64,000 nucleotides of DNA from Sphingoaurantiacus capsulatus (GCF_042648405.1 NZ_JBHRXV010000003.1:1-64000); one strand, 5' to 3'; positions 8,655 to 17,207 are shown, numbered from the stretch's first letter. The notes: a model not told the origin generated them from the sequence alone. Numbers and translations: made by a program.

Positions 8655-9940
8655 GCGGCGCGCCTTTTCCCGAACAGCAGCAGGACGAAGCCGCCGGCGG
8701 TCACGACGGCCAGCGCCGGCAGTTCGTTGGTCGCCCCGAGCAGCAGCACGCCGGTGAACAGCGCGGCAGTGAACAGCGCGATGATGCCGCCTGCCGGCAG
8801 CTTGAACATTGCCGGCGGCGCGTCGGCGCGGTTGCGCAGGCGCCAGAGCGCGATGCAGCTGAGGATGTAGGAGATCAGCCGCGAGCCCGTCGAGATGGTG
8901 AGCGCGGTGAGGAGGTCGCTCGCCATTGCCGCGACGTAGGAAAGCACCCCCGAAAGCAGGATGGCGATCCACGGCGTGCGCCAGCGCGGGTGGATGGCGG
9001 CGAAGCGCGTCGGCACCTGCCCGTCGTCGGCGAGCGCCAGCAGCACGCGCGGCATGCCGATGCCGATGACGAACAGCGTGCCCAGGATGACGGTGATCGC
9101 CCCGGCCGACACCGCGACGGCGCCGATGCTGCCGTAGAGCAGCCGGCCGGCTTCGGCGAGCGGGCGATCGGTGGTCGAGGGGTCGGCGAGCGTGCCGATG
9201 CAGACCAGCAGCACCGCCGCATAGGCGAGCGTCGCGACGATCATGCTGATGCCGAGCGCCGCCGGCATGTCGCGCTTCGGATCGCGCGCCTCGCCGGCCA
9301 GCACCGCGCCGCGTTCGAAACCGGTGTAGGCGAACAGATAGACGAGCATCGCGGTGGCGAAATCGTCGATAGCCGGCGTCGCGCCGGTCTCGACGCGGCC
9401 GAGGTCCACGAACGGCAGGCCGGCAATCAGGAACAGCGCCACGAACGCCACCTTGATGACGATCAGCGCGTTGCTGACCCGCGCCGAGGGCGAGATGCCG
9501 ACGATCACCACGCCGATCATCACCGCGCCGAGCAGGCCGATGGTGGCAAGGCGCGGCACGCCGCTTTCGAGGATGGGGGCGAAGCCGGCGAGATAGGAAA
9601 CGAACAGATTGGCGAGCGTCGCCGTCGACATCACCTGCGCGATCCACAGCAGCCAGCCGGCGGCGAAGGCGGGGATGCGCCCCAATCCGTCGCGCACATA
9701 GAGATAGGGGCCGCCGGTGCCGGAGAAGCGGCTGCCGAGATCGGCGAAGCAGAGGATGAGCGGCAGCAGTGCCATCGCGCTGAGCAGCAGCACGGTGAAG
9801 CTCCATCCACCCGTCACCGCATAGACCTTGGCCGGCGCGGCAAGCATGCCGGCGCCGACCATGGCGTTCAGAAGGATGCCGGCGAGATCGCGGCGGGTGA
9901 GCGCGCGGACGAGCGTCGGCGCGGCGGTGTCGGCTGTCAT
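8651..9940 (-). CDS. APC superfamily amino-acid permease
   Basis: A 429-residue inner-membrane permease with about twelve hydrophobic segments. The N-terminal helix carries the substrate-site glycine-rich pattern of the APC fold (ILLNAMVGAGMLAAPAKVYAV), where the usual GxGIF is replaced by GAGML. The family imports or exchanges amino acids or amines using proton or antiport coupling. The ATG at 9940 is the only good start. There is no obvious metabolic partner beside it. The 3-prime end overlaps the SDR gene by 4 bp, so transcripts from the two strands must collide. Confidence 0.85.
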   Translation of the reverse strand: MTADTAAPTLVRALTRRDLAGILLNAMVGAGMLAAPAKVYAVTGGWSFTVLLLSAMALLPLILCFADLGSRFSGTGGPYLYVRDGLGRIPAFAAGWLLWIAQVMSTATLANLFVSYLAGFAPILESGVPRLATIGLLGAVMIGVVIVGISPSARVSNALIVIKVAFVALFLIAGLPFVDLGRVETGATPAIDDFATAMLVYLFAYTGFERGAVLAGEARDPKRDMPAALGISMIVATLAYAAVLLVCIGTLADPSTTDRPLAEAGRLLYGSIGAVAVSAGAITVILGTLFVIGIGMPRVLLALADDGQVPTRFAAIHPRWRTPWIAILLSGVLSYVAAMASDLLTALTISTGSRLISYILSCIALWRLRNRADAPPAMFKLPAGGIIALFTAALFTGVLLLGATNELPALAVVTAGGFVLLLFGKRRAA

Positions 9941-9977
9941 CGCGAGAGGCTAGACGCGCCGCCGCGTGCGTCAAAGC

Positions 9978-10379
9978 CTATTCGGTGTTCATCTTCAGGA
10001 GCTCGATCTCGCGCTTCAGCCGCGACAGTTCGAGCTCGTAGATACGCGAGCAGTCGATGCGGTTCGGCTTCTTGCCGAGCGGCATGGTGATGCGCGCATA
10101 GGCCAGCGCCTCGCGGTCGCGGGTGTCTCCGCTGACGAAGCCGCGCGAGGCGGGGTCGACCGGTGACGAGGCGTTGCCGACCACGCCGAAGTCCACATAG
10201 GCGCCGTTCGAGTTCATGCTCTGGCGGCAACGCGTGCCGCTCGCCGTCTCGATGGTGTCCTCGCCGCCCGCGCCGCCCGGCGCCTGCGGCAGGTAGGCGC
10301 CCTCAATCGCTGAGGCTGGCGATAGCGGCGGCAGGATCAGACAGGCGGCGAGCCACCAGTTTCGAACAGACGCGCGCAT
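9978..10379 (-). CDS. Exported protein of unknown function, third gene of a secreted operon
   Basis: I do not recognise this 133-residue protein. It has a clear signal peptide (basic start MRASVRNWW, hydrophobic core, cleavage expected after SPASA at about residue 24), a Gly/Ala-rich middle with two Cys residues, and a C-terminal helical segment of about 25 residues (ELSRLKREIELLKMN) that looks like a short coiled coil. It is the last gene of a leftward three-gene set and overlaps the upstream gene by 77 bp. The signal peptide supports the start at 10379 despite this unusually long overlap. All three products are predicted to leave the cytoplasm, so a joint role on the cell surface is likely but unproven. 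Confidence 0.6.
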   Translation of the reverse strand: MRASVRNWWLAACLILPPLSPASAIEGAYLPQAPGGAGGEDTIETASGTRCRQSMNSNGAYVDFGVVGNASSPVDPASRGFVSGDTRDREALAYARITMPLGKKPNRIDCSRIYELELSRLKREIELLKMNTE

Positions 10380-10731
10380 TTACAGTTACTCCCTGCGGCG
10401 GAGCGGCAAGCTCGCCGCAAACACGGAAACGATAGGTCTCGCCGGGGGCGAGGTCCTTGACGATGACGAGCAGCTGACGCTGGCCGCCGCCGGCGAGCTG
10501 TGCCTGCCCCGGCACGATGCGGACGCGGCCGGCGGTCGCTTCGCTCTCCCAGTCGATGCTGTGCAGCGCGAAGCGCTCCGCATGGTCGTAGGGGTTGATC
10601 AGCGTCAGGTAGAAACCCTTGCTGTCGCTGTCGGTGATCCCCGACTTGGTGAGCGGGCCGAGGCCGATGGCGGCGGCGGGCACGGCGAGCAACAGCGTAG
10701 CCGCAGCGAGGGCGCGCGCTACTGCTGGCAT
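10303..10731 (-). CDS. Exported protein resembling a PapD-like pilus chaperone N-domain
   Basis: A 142-residue protein with a signal peptide (ending AVPAAA, about residue 21) and one immunoglobulin-like beta domain. The stretches GFYLTLINPYDHAERF and RFRVCGELAAPP recall the N-terminal domain of periplasmic pilus chaperones, in which a strand pattern of the form (V/I)xNP is followed by sequences that donate a strand to the pilin. It is much shorter than true chaperones (about 230 residues), because a second domain is missing. It lies between a pilin-like gene (13 bp overlap upstream) and an exported unknown (77 bp overlap downstream). The chaperone resemblance is an inference from pattern and context. 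Confidence 0.5.
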   Translation of the reverse strand: MPAVARALAAATLLLAVPAAAIGLGPLTKSGITDSDSKGFYLTLINPYDHAERFALHSIDWESEATAGRVRIVPGQAQLAGGGQRQLLVIVKDLAPGETYRFRVCGELAAPPQGVTVNARVCSKLVARRLSDPAAAIASLSD

Positions 10732-11183
10732 GTGACGGTCGTCGCGATGGTGTAGGTGCCGGAGGTAAAGCCGGCGCTGTCCAGCGCGCGCGCGTTGAAC
10801 GTCAGCACGTCGAGCAGGCCGTTGGCGGTGTAGCTGCTCGAGCTGTCGGTATAGGCCTGGTTGCCGCCGGCGAGCGACGTGTAGCGCAACCCGAGCGTCG
10901 GCGAGCGCCCGTAGGACACCGGCGAGGCGGCGAGCGTCGGCGCCGAGACGTTGATCTGCGGCGCCACACCGGTGGCGACGATGGTCAGGGTCGCGGCCAG
11001 GCCGCCGACCTCTTCCGAGCTCAGGGTCGTACCGGCCGACGACACGCGCAGCGCACCGGCGGTGCCGAGCGTGAGGATGCAGCTATTGAGGACGAGGCCA
11101 GAAAGATTGACGGTCGCCGCGTTCGCCTGAGGGGCGGCGGCGAGGCACAGAGCGACCCCTGCCAGCAGACTTATACGCAACAT
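10719..11183 (-). CDS. Exported pilin-like / spore-coat-U-like beta-sandwich protein
   Basis: A 154-residue protein with a classical signal peptide (LLAGVALCLAAAPQANA, cleaved near residue 22). The mature part starts ATVNLSGLVLNSCILTLGT and ends TYTIATTVTCQQ, with exactly two mature cysteines near the ends and alternating hydrophobic strands rich in Ser, Thr and Ala. This pattern is shared by spore-coat-U (SCPU) proteins and fimbrial subunits, which are stabilised by one disulfide or strand donation. It is the first gene of a leftward operon; an AGGGAG ribosome site sits 7 nt before the ATG at 11183. No usher gene is present in the window. The assignment is by pattern only. Confidence 0.55.
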   Translation of the reverse strand: MLRISLLAGVALCLAAAPQANAATVNLSGLVLNSCILTLGTAGALRVSSAGTTLSSEEVGGLAATLTIVATGVAPQINVSAPTLAASPVSYGRSPTLGLRYTSLAGGNQAYTDSSSSYTANGLLDVLTFNARALDSAGFTSGTYTIATTVTCQQ

Positions 11184-11257
11184 ACATTCACTCCCTGAAC
11201 ACGACCCGGAATCTGGGCGGACAGGGTAAAGAGGCGGTTAATTCCCGCCTGTGGAAA

Positions 11258-11866
11258 CTACGTAGCGAGGTGGGTGAGGCTGGCCAGCAGATGCTCGGTC
11301 ACGATGTCGCGCGCGCGGCCCGGCGCGTCGCCGAGGGTGTCGTGCAGCATCGGGCCGATCAGTGAATCACCCAGGCTGGTCAGCACCAGCAGCAGGGTGA
11401 TGTCGACGATGCGACGGTGCGCTTGGTCGGCGGGCATCGACGCGCCGGCCTCGATGGCGCGGATCAGGTCGCCGAGCACGTCGAACAGCGGGCGCAGCCG
11501 CGCCGCCTCCCCGGTCGAGGCCAGCCAGGCGGCCAGCCGGCCGATGCCGTCGCGGCCGTGCGCGTCGAACACCAGGTCGACGATGTCGCGCGGCGACCCC
11601 TCCCCGCTGCGCAGGCGGTCGACTGCCTGCTGCGCGCGATCGACGGTGTCGCGGATCATCCGGTCCATCAGTGCCGCCTGAAGCCCCGCCGCGCTGCCGA
11701 AATGGTGGAGGAGATTGGCGTGGCCGGTGCCGATGCGCCCCGCCACGCCCTTCAGGGTCACCGCCGCCGGCCCCGATTCGATGAGCAGCGCACGCGCCGC
11801 CTCGACGGCGGCCTCGCGCGCGGCTTCGGAGGTGCGGCGGATACGTTTTGGCGCTTCTATTGACAC
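11258..11866 (-). CDS. TetR/AcrR family transcriptional regulator
   Basis: A 202-residue repressor-type protein. The N-terminal helix-turn-helix spans about residues 15-60 (AARALLIESGPAAVTLKGVAGRIGTGHANLLHHFGS), the classic TetR DNA-binding block; the C-terminal all-helical half would bind a ligand and dimerise. The start is GTG at 11866. A perfect palindrome TGACA-N4-TGTCA overlaps that start codon, so autorepression and repression of the divergent gene beginning 61 bp away are both plausible. The ligand is unknown. Confidence 0.88.
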   Translation of the reverse strand: MSIEAPKRIRRTSEAAREAAVEAARALLIESGPAAVTLKGVAGRIGTGHANLLHHFGSAAGLQAALMDRMIRDTVDRAQQAVDRLRSGEGSPRDIVDLVFDAHGRDGIGRLAAWLASTGEAARLRPLFDVLGDLIRAIEAGASMPADQAHRRIVDITLLLVLTSLGDSLIGPMLHDTLGDAPGRARDIVTEHLLASLTHLAT

Positions 11867-11874
11867 GTTTGTCA
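11861..11874. promoter_or_regulatory. Candidate TetR operator, TGACA-N4-TGTCA
   Basis: A perfect inverted repeat with 5-bp arms and a 4-bp spacer covers the GTG start codon of the TetR-type gene and lies about 55 bp before the divergent start at 11928. Position and symmetry fit an autoregulatory operator for a TetR dimer; no binding data are available. Confidence 0.5.
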
Positions 11875-11927
11875 GTATCTCTTAGTTACAAGCTCAACCG
11901 ACCATAGCCGCATTGGACTTCCTTGCC

Positions 11928-12782
11928 ATGGCCTCGCTCGCCACCCCCGCCGACCTCGCCATCGTCCCGCGCAACCTGCGCTTCGGCCGCAACGAGCGCC
12001 GCGAGCGCTGGTGGCTCGGCGGCGACCCGTTCGGCACCGCCTACAACAATGCGATGTCGATCACCTTCCCGCAGGGCGAGGCCTTCTTCATCGAGACCGT
12101 CCGCCGCTTCCGCGACGCGGTACCCGCCGAGCTGGGCGCGCAGATCGACCTGTTCGTGAAGCAGGAAATTCACCACACCCGCGAGCATGTCGCCTTCAAC
12201 CGCCAGGTCGCCGACGCCGGCTATGAGGTGAAGGCGATGGAGGAGTGGGTGCGCGAGCGGCTGACCGAATCGCGCGCGCAGCACCCGGTGGCGCAGCTCT
12301 GCGTCACGGTCGCGCTCGAGCATTTCACCGCGATCTTCGCGCACCACATGCTGACTAACCCCGAGATGTTCGACGGCGCATCGGAGGAAGCGCGGCGCAT
12401 GTGGACCTGGCATGCGATCGAGGAGGTCGAGCACAAGGCGGTGGCCTTCGACACCTATATGCACATCACCCGCGAGCTGAAGCCGGCGAAGCGCTGGGCG
12501 ATCCGCAGTCTGGTGTTCTGGCGGGTGTCCAAGAATTTCGTGCGCGGCCGCAGCCGTGACGCGCTCGAACTGCTGCGCCAGGACGGCATCACCGGCTGGG
12601 CGGCGTGGAAGGGCCTTTTGAACTATCTGCTCGTTCGCCCCGGCGCGCTGCGCAAGGTGTTCCCGATGTGGCTGAGCTATTTCCGCCCGGGCTTCCATCC
12701 GTGGGATCATGACGACCGGCATCTGATCGAGAAGGTCGAGGCGGAGCTGCGGCTGGAAGCGCCGGTCGCCGAGGCGGCGTAA
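11928..12782 (+). CDS. Metal-dependent hydrolase-like protein (PF10118 type)
   Basis: A 284-residue protein resembling the PF10118 'predicted metal-dependent hydrolase' family, whose fold is a ferritin-like four-helix bundle. Candidate metal ligands are spread in the expected way: FVKQEIHHTREHVAF near residue 80, ALEHFTAIFAHH near 125, and HAIEEVEHKAVAFD near 160, all rich in Glu and His. I place the start at ATG 11928 (MASLATPAD) rather than a TTG 15 nt upstream. It diverges from a TetR gene and precedes GMC oxidoreductase and epoxide hydrolase genes, hinting at metabolism of hydrophobic compounds. The catalysed reaction is unknown for the whole family. Confidence 0.75.
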   Translation: MASLATPADLAIVPRNLRFGRNERRERWWLGGDPFGTAYNNAMSITFPQGEAFFIETVRRFRDAVPAELGAQIDLFVKQEIHHTREHVAFNRQVADAGYEVKAMEEWVRERLTESRAQHPVAQLCVTVALEHFTAIFAHHMLTNPEMFDGASEEARRMWTWHAIEEVEHKAVAFDTYMHITRELKPAKRWAIRSLVFWRVSKNFVRGRSRDALELLRQDGITGWAAWKGLLNYLLVRPGALRKVFPMWLSYFRPGFHPWDHDDRHLIEKVEAELRLEAPVAEAA

Positions 12783-12864
12783 GCCTACACGCTAGATAGG
12801 TTGCCCGCCCGCGGGACCGCGCCTTAAGCTCCGCTCAAATCAAGATAGCGGGGAGTGGCCGGTC

Positions 12865-14484
12865 ATGGCGGAGATCTACGACCATATCATCGTCGGGGCC
12901 GGGTCGGCGGGCTGCGTGCTCGCCAACCGGCTGTCGGCCGACCCGTCGAAGCGGGTGCTGCTGCTGGAGGCGGGCAGCAAGGACAAGGGCATGATGTTCC
13001 ACATGCCCGCCGGCCTCGCGCAGATCATCCCGCCGGAAAAGAACAGCAAGGCGAACTGGTCCTACTGGACCGAGCCGCAGCGCCACCTCAACAACCGCAA
13101 GCTCTACTGGCCGCGCGGCAAGACGCTCGGCGGGTCGTCGTCGATCAACGGCATGGTCTATATCCGCGGCCATTCGAGCGACTATGACCATTGGGCGCAG
13201 CTCGGGTGCACCGGCTGGGGCTGGGGCGATGTCCTCCCCTTTTTCCGCCGGTCGGAGAGTTCCGAGCGCGGCGGCTGCGACTTTCACGGCAACGAGGGCC
13301 CGCTCAACACCTCGACGCGCCACCTGCCCCACCCGCTGACCGAGGCGTTCCTCGACGCGTCGGAGCAGGCGGGCATCGGCCGCACCGCCGACTTCAACGG
13401 CGCGCAGATGGAAGGCGCCGGCATCTATGATTCGACGACCAAGGCCGGCTGCCGCTGGTCGGCGGCGAAGGCCTATCTGGAGCCGGCGCTACAGCGGCCC
13501 AACCTCGAGGTTCGCACCGACGTGCTGGTCGAGCGCGTCACCTTCGACGGCAAGCGCGCCACCGGCGTCGCGCTGCGCCGCAGCGGTCGCCGCGAGGAGG
13601 TGAAGGGCCGCGAGGTCATTCTGTCGGGCGGCGCGATCAACAGCCCGCAGCTGCTCATGCTGTCGGGCATCGGCCCGGCCGCGCAGTTGAAGAGCCTCGG
13701 TATCGAGGTCGTTCACGCCGCGCCCGAGGTGGGCCACAATTTGCAGGACCATCTCGACGTCATCCTGCAATGGGCGTGCAAGCAGCCGATCACGCTCAAC
13801 GGCAACGCCGCCTTCCACAGGAAGGTCGGCGCGCTGTTCTCGTGGCTGTTCCAGAAGGACGGGCCGGGCAGCTATATCCCGACGCCCGCCGGCGCCTTCT
13901 TCTCGACGCGCCCCGGCCTTGCCGCCCCCGATGTGCAGATCCATTTCGTCGCCGCCAAGGTCGAGCCGCACGGGCGCGGCGAGATGAGCGCCGAGCATGG
14001 CTTCCAGATGCATGTCTGCCAGGTCCGCCCCGAATCGCGCGGCCATATCGCGCTGAAGTCGGCGGACCCGAGCGAGCATCCGCTGATCGACCCCGACTAT
14101 CTGTCGGCGCCCGCCGACGTCGAAACTCTGCTCGCCGGCATCGACATCACCCGGCGCATTGCCGCCTCGCCGGCGTTCGATGCGTTCCGGGGCAAGGAAT
14201 ATTGGCCGGGCGACGCGGTGCAGTCGCGCGAGCAGGTGCTCGCCGCGGCGCGCGACTGGGCGGAGACGATCTATCACCCGGTCGGCACCTGCCGGATGGG
14301 TGCCGACCCGGCCTCGGTGCTCGATCCGCAGTTGCGGGTGCGCGGGGTCGAGGGGCTTCGCGTCGTCGATGCCTCGGTGATGCCGACGCTGGTCAGCGGC
14401 AATACCAACGCGCCGACGATGATGATCGCCGAGAAGGCGAGCGACCTGATTCTGGGCGAAGGCAAGCTGGCCGCTGCCGCCTGA
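12865..14484 (+). CDS. GMC family FAD-dependent oxidoreductase
   Basis: A 539-residue flavoenzyme of the glucose-methanol-choline family, which oxidises primary alcohols to aldehydes. The dinucleotide motif GAGSAG is at residues 11-16, LLLEAG near 37, the GMC signature WPRGKTLGGSSSINGMVY near 75-93, and the C-terminal catalytic block YHPVGTCRMG near 470 followed by DASVMPTLVSGNTNAPTMMI near 500. The active-site pair is expected to be the His in YHP and the Asn in SGNTNAP. Closest in layout to choline and long-chain alcohol dehydrogenases, but without BetB or transport genes nearby choline is unlikely. No signal peptide. ATG at 12865. Confidence 0.9.
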   Translation: MAEIYDHIIVGAGSAGCVLANRLSADPSKRVLLLEAGSKDKGMMFHMPAGLAQIIPPEKNSKANWSYWTEPQRHLNNRKLYWPRGKTLGGSSSINGMVYIRGHSSDYDHWAQLGCTGWGWGDVLPFFRRSESSERGGCDFHGNEGPLNTSTRHLPHPLTEAFLDASEQAGIGRTADFNGAQMEGAGIYDSTTKAGCRWSAAKAYLEPALQRPNLEVRTDVLVERVTFDGKRATGVALRRSGRREEVKGREVILSGGAINSPQLLMLSGIGPAAQLKSLGIEVVHAAPEVGHNLQDHLDVILQWACKQPITLNGNAAFHRKVGALFSWLFQKDGPGSYIPTPAGAFFSTRPGLAAPDVQIHFVAAKVEPHGRGEMSAEHGFQMHVCQVRPESRGHIALKSADPSEHPLIDPDYLSAPADVETLLAGIDITRRIAASPAFDAFRGKEYWPGDAVQSREQVLAAARDWAETIYHPVGTCRMGADPASVLDPQLRVRGVEGLRVVDASVMPTLVSGNTNAPTMMIAEKASDLILGEGKLAAAA

Positions 14485-14494
14485 CCAATTCATT

Positions 14495-14573
14495 GTCATC
14501 CCCGCGAAGGCGGGGACCCACTTACCAACGGTGCAACTGTCACTGGGTGGGTCCCCGCCTTCGCGGGGATGAC
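14495..14573. repeat. REP-like inverted pair, GTCATCCCCGC type
   Basis: Left arm GTCATCCCCGCGAAGGCGGGG and its mirror image ending GGATGAC enclose about 30 bp. Each arm folds as CCCCGC-GAAG-GCGGGG. It occupies nearly all of the gap between the GMC and epoxide hydrolase genes, which point the same way. Confidence 0.85.
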
Positions 14574-14590
14574 AGAATGGGGAGAAACTG

Positions 14591-15733
14591 ATGTCCGTCG
14601 AACCCTTCACCATCCCGGTCGCGGCGGAGGAAGCCGACTGGATTCGTCGCCGCGTCGAGGAATTCCGCTTCTTCGAGGAGCCGGCCGACGCCGGCTGGAG
14701 CTATGGCGCCAACCGCGCCTATCTGGAGGCGCTGCGCGACTATTGGCTGACGCAGTACGACTGGCCGGCGTGGGTCGAGCGGCTGAACCGCCATCCGCAG
14801 GTTCGCATCGAGGTCGAGCCGGGGTTCCGGCTGCACGCTATTCACCGCCGCTCGTCGCGAGCGGATGCGCGCCCGCTGCTGATCGCGCACGGTTGGCCGG
14901 GGTCGATCCTCGAGTTCGATGCGATCGTCGAACGGCTGGCCGAGCCCGAATCGCTAGACACCCCTGCCTTCCATGTCGTGGCGCCGTCGCTGCCGGGCTA
15001 TGCCTGGTCCGACAAGCCGGAAAGGCCGATCGGGCCGCGCACCGTCGCCGGGCTCTACGACAGGCTGATGCCGGCGCTCGGCTATGACCGCTATGTCTAT
15101 CAGGGCGGCGACTGGGGCTGCGTGATCGGCGGCTGGATCGGGCTCGACAGCGCCCGCGTCGCGGCGATCCATTTGAACGGCTTCGGCCTGCGCCCCGCCG
15201 ATATGCGGCCGCGCACGCCCCAGGAAGAAAAGTGGCTGGCCTGGGCGATCAACATCCGCGCCACCGAAACCGCCTATCTCCAGTTGCAGGGCACCAAGCC
15301 GCAGAGCCTTGCCTATGCGATGATGGATTCGCCGATGGGCGTCGCCGCCTGGCTGGTCGAGAAGTTCGCCGGCTGGTCGGACGGCAAAGGCCCGGCGGTC
15401 GAGGATTATCCGTTCGACATGGACCGGATGCTCACCAACATCATGATCTACCTGACCTCGCGGTCGTTCCACACCGCGACGTGGATCTACGCCGGCATGT
15501 TCCGCGAGGGCGGGTTCAACATTCCGCCCGATCGCCGCATCGAGGTGCCGACCGGCGTCGCGGCGTTCCCCAAGGATCTGCTCGCCTTCCCGCCGCGCGC
15601 GATGGTCGAGCGCGGCTACAATGTCGTCCACTGGACCGACATGCCGCGCGGCGGCCATTTCGCCAGCCTCGAGGAGCCCGAGCTGTTCCTCGCCGACGTG
15701 CGCAAATTCGCCGCCGCTTTGCCGCGCGGCTGA
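14591..15733 (+). CDS. Epoxide hydrolase (EHN-type alpha/beta hydrolase)
   Basis: A 380-residue alpha/beta hydrolase. The N-terminal 110 residues match the epoxide-hydrolase N-terminal domain (IPVAAEEADWIRRRVEEFRF). The oxyanion motif HGWPGS is near residue 100, the nucleophilic Asp in GGDWG near 177, and the catalytic His in RGGHFASLEEPELF near residue 355. These are the features of microsomal-type epoxide hydrolases, which convert epoxides to diols; juvenile-hormone hydrolases and bacterial terpene-epoxide enzymes share them. It follows the GMC oxidoreductase and a REP-like repeat, and is followed 20 bp later by lipB. Substrate unknown. Confidence 0.9.
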   Translation: MSVEPFTIPVAAEEADWIRRRVEEFRFFEEPADAGWSYGANRAYLEALRDYWLTQYDWPAWVERLNRHPQVRIEVEPGFRLHAIHRRSSRADARPLLIAHGWPGSILEFDAIVERLAEPESLDTPAFHVVAPSLPGYAWSDKPERPIGPRTVAGLYDRLMPALGYDRYVYQGGDWGCVIGGWIGLDSARVAAIHLNGFGLRPADMRPRTPQEEKWLAWAINIRATETAYLQLQGTKPQSLAYAMMDSPMGVAAWLVEKFAGWSDGKGPAVEDYPFDMDRMLTNIMIYLTSRSFHTATWIYAGMFREGGFNIPPDRRIEVPTGVAAFPKDLLAFPPRAMVERGYNVVHWTDMPRGGHFASLEEPELFLADVRKFAAALPRG

Positions 15734-15753
15734 ACGCCCGCTAAGAGCGCGGG

Positions 15754-16413
15754 ATGACCGATCCCGAATGGCGCGTCGAGCCGGGGCTCACCGACTATGC
15801 GGCGGCACTCGCCGCGATGGAGGCGCGCGTCGAGGCGATCCGTGACGGCAGCGCGCCTGAGCGCATCTGGCTGGTCGAGCATCCGCCGGTCTACACGGCG
15901 GGCACCAGCGCCATCGACACCGACCTCGTCGAGCCCGAGCGCTTCCCGGTGTTCCAGACCGGGCGCGGCGGGCAGTACACCTATCATGGCCCCGGCCAAC
16001 GGGTTGGCTATGTCATGCTCGACCTCAATGCCCGCGGGCGGGACGTGCGCTGCTTCGTCGATGCGCTGGAGGACTGGATGATCGCCGCGCTCGCCCGCTT
16101 CGGCGTGACGGCGTTCAAGGCCGACGGGCGTGTTGGTGTGTGGACGGCGACGCCGGCGGGCGAGGCGAAGATCGGCGCGATCGGCGTCCGCGTGCGGCGC
16201 TGGGTGACCTTCCACGGGTTCGCGCTCAACGTATCGCCCGACCTCTCGCATTTCGGCGGCATCGTGCCCTGCGGCCTGCCCGACTATCCGGTGACCAGCC
16301 TCGCCGCGCTCGGCATCGAGGCGAGCCTTGCCGATGCCGACGCGGCGCTCGCCGCCACCTTCCCCGCCTTCCTCGCGCGTCTCGCCGCCCGCCAGGCCGC
16401 CACATGCCGCTAG
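15754..16413 (+). CDS. lipB: Octanoyl-[acyl-carrier-protein]:protein octanoyltransferase
   Basis: A 219-residue cytosolic enzyme that moves octanoyl groups from ACP to lipoyl domains, the first step of lipoate synthesis. The signature RGGQYTYHGPGQ is near residue 70, the catalytic Lys lies in AKIGAIGVRVRRWVTFHG near 140, and the catalytic Cys in GIVPCGL near 170. Length and motifs are complete. The start ATG at 15754 is 20 bp after the epoxide hydrolase gene, so it may be cotranscribed. No lipA is seen within the window. Confidence 0.95.
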   Translation: MTDPEWRVEPGLTDYAAALAAMEARVEAIRDGSAPERIWLVEHPPVYTAGTSAIDTDLVEPERFPVFQTGRGGQYTYHGPGQRVGYVMLDLNARGRDVRCFVDALEDWMIAALARFGVTAFKADGRVGVWTATPAGEAKIGAIGVRVRRWVTFHGFALNVSPDLSHFGGIVPCGLPDYPVTSLAALGIEASLADADAALAATFPAFLARLAARQAATCR

Positions 16414-17207
16414 AGGCGCTGGCGGCGTTGATCGCGGCAGGGATCGTCGCGGGATTCGTCGCCGGGCTGTTCGGGGTCGGCGGCGGCGTCGTGATGGTGC
16501 CGGTGTTGCGCTTCCTCGCCGACGCGCTCGGCTGGCCGCCCGACCAGGCGATGCACTTCGCCGTCGCCACCTCGACCGCGGCGGTGCTGCCTACCGCCAT
16601 CTCTTCGGCGCGCGCGCATTACCGCCACGGCAATGTCGACATGGATATCGTGCGCCGCTGGGCGCCGCCGATGGCACTGGCGGCGATCGCGGCGGCGACG
16701 GTCGCGCCATATATATCAACGGTCGGGCTGACCCTGGTGTTCGCCGTCTTCGCCGCGATCGTCGGCCTGCGCATGGCGGCGAGCGCCGACTGGCGCTGGC
16801 GCGAAACCTTGCCGGGAGCGGGCGTGCAGCGGCTGCTGGCGGCGCTGGTCGGCTGGCTGTCGTCATGGATGGGTATCGGCGCAGGCACACTCGGTGTGCC
16901 GACGCTGGTGGCGGTCGGCGCGCCGATTCACCGGGCGGTGGGCACGGCGGCATTGCTCGGCGTTTTCGTGTCCGCGCCGGCACTTATCGGCTGGCTTGCC
17001 AGCGCGCGACACGCTCCCGCGGTCGCAGGACCTGCGGTCGGCTATATTCAGTTGCTGCCGCTCGCGGCCATGCTGCTGCCGATGGTCTTGCTCGCGCCGC
17101 TGGGAGCACGCATCGCAAAATCGTTGCCGCCCAGTAACTTACGGCGTATCTTCGGGCTATTCCTTATATGTGTGTCGGTCGCGTTGCTTGACCGGGCCAT
17201 GCGTTAA
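16404..17207 (+). CDS. TauE/SafE family permease (sulfite or anion exporter)
   Basis: A 267-residue membrane protein with about eight hydrophobic segments. The glycine-rich pattern GFVAGLFGVGGGVVMVPVL near residue 17 and its second copy SSWMGIGAGTLGVPTLVA near residue 155 are the duplicated signature of the TauE/SafE (formerly DUF81) family. Members export sulfite, sulfoacetate or other organosulfur anions. The start at ATG 16404 overlaps the end of lipB by 10 bp, indicating cotranscription; an upstream extension in this frame reads through lipB and has no family similarity. The substrate is not determined by context. Confidence 0.88.
   Translation: MPLEALAALIAAGIVAGFVAGLFGVGGGVVMVPVLRFLADALGWPPDQAMHFAVATSTAAVLPTAISSARAHYRHGNVDMDIVRRWAPPMALAAIAAATVAPYISTVGLTLVFAVFAAIVGLRMAASADWRWRETLPGAGVQRLLAALVGWLSSWMGIGAGTLGVPTLVAVGAPIHRAVGTAALLGVFVSAPALIGWLASARHAPAVAGPAVGYIQLLPLAAMLLPMVLLAPLGARIAKSLPPSNLRRIFGLFLICVSVALLDRAMR

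Noticed and set aside
7809..9974. A 721-codon minus-strand frame spanning the SDR and the permease gene
   Set aside because: The upstream part translates to Arg/Ala/His-rich sequence without domains, and both real genes are complete in other frames.
10303..11183. Complete chaperone-usher pilus operon
   Set aside because: There is no usher gene, and the chaperone-like protein has only one of the two expected domains.
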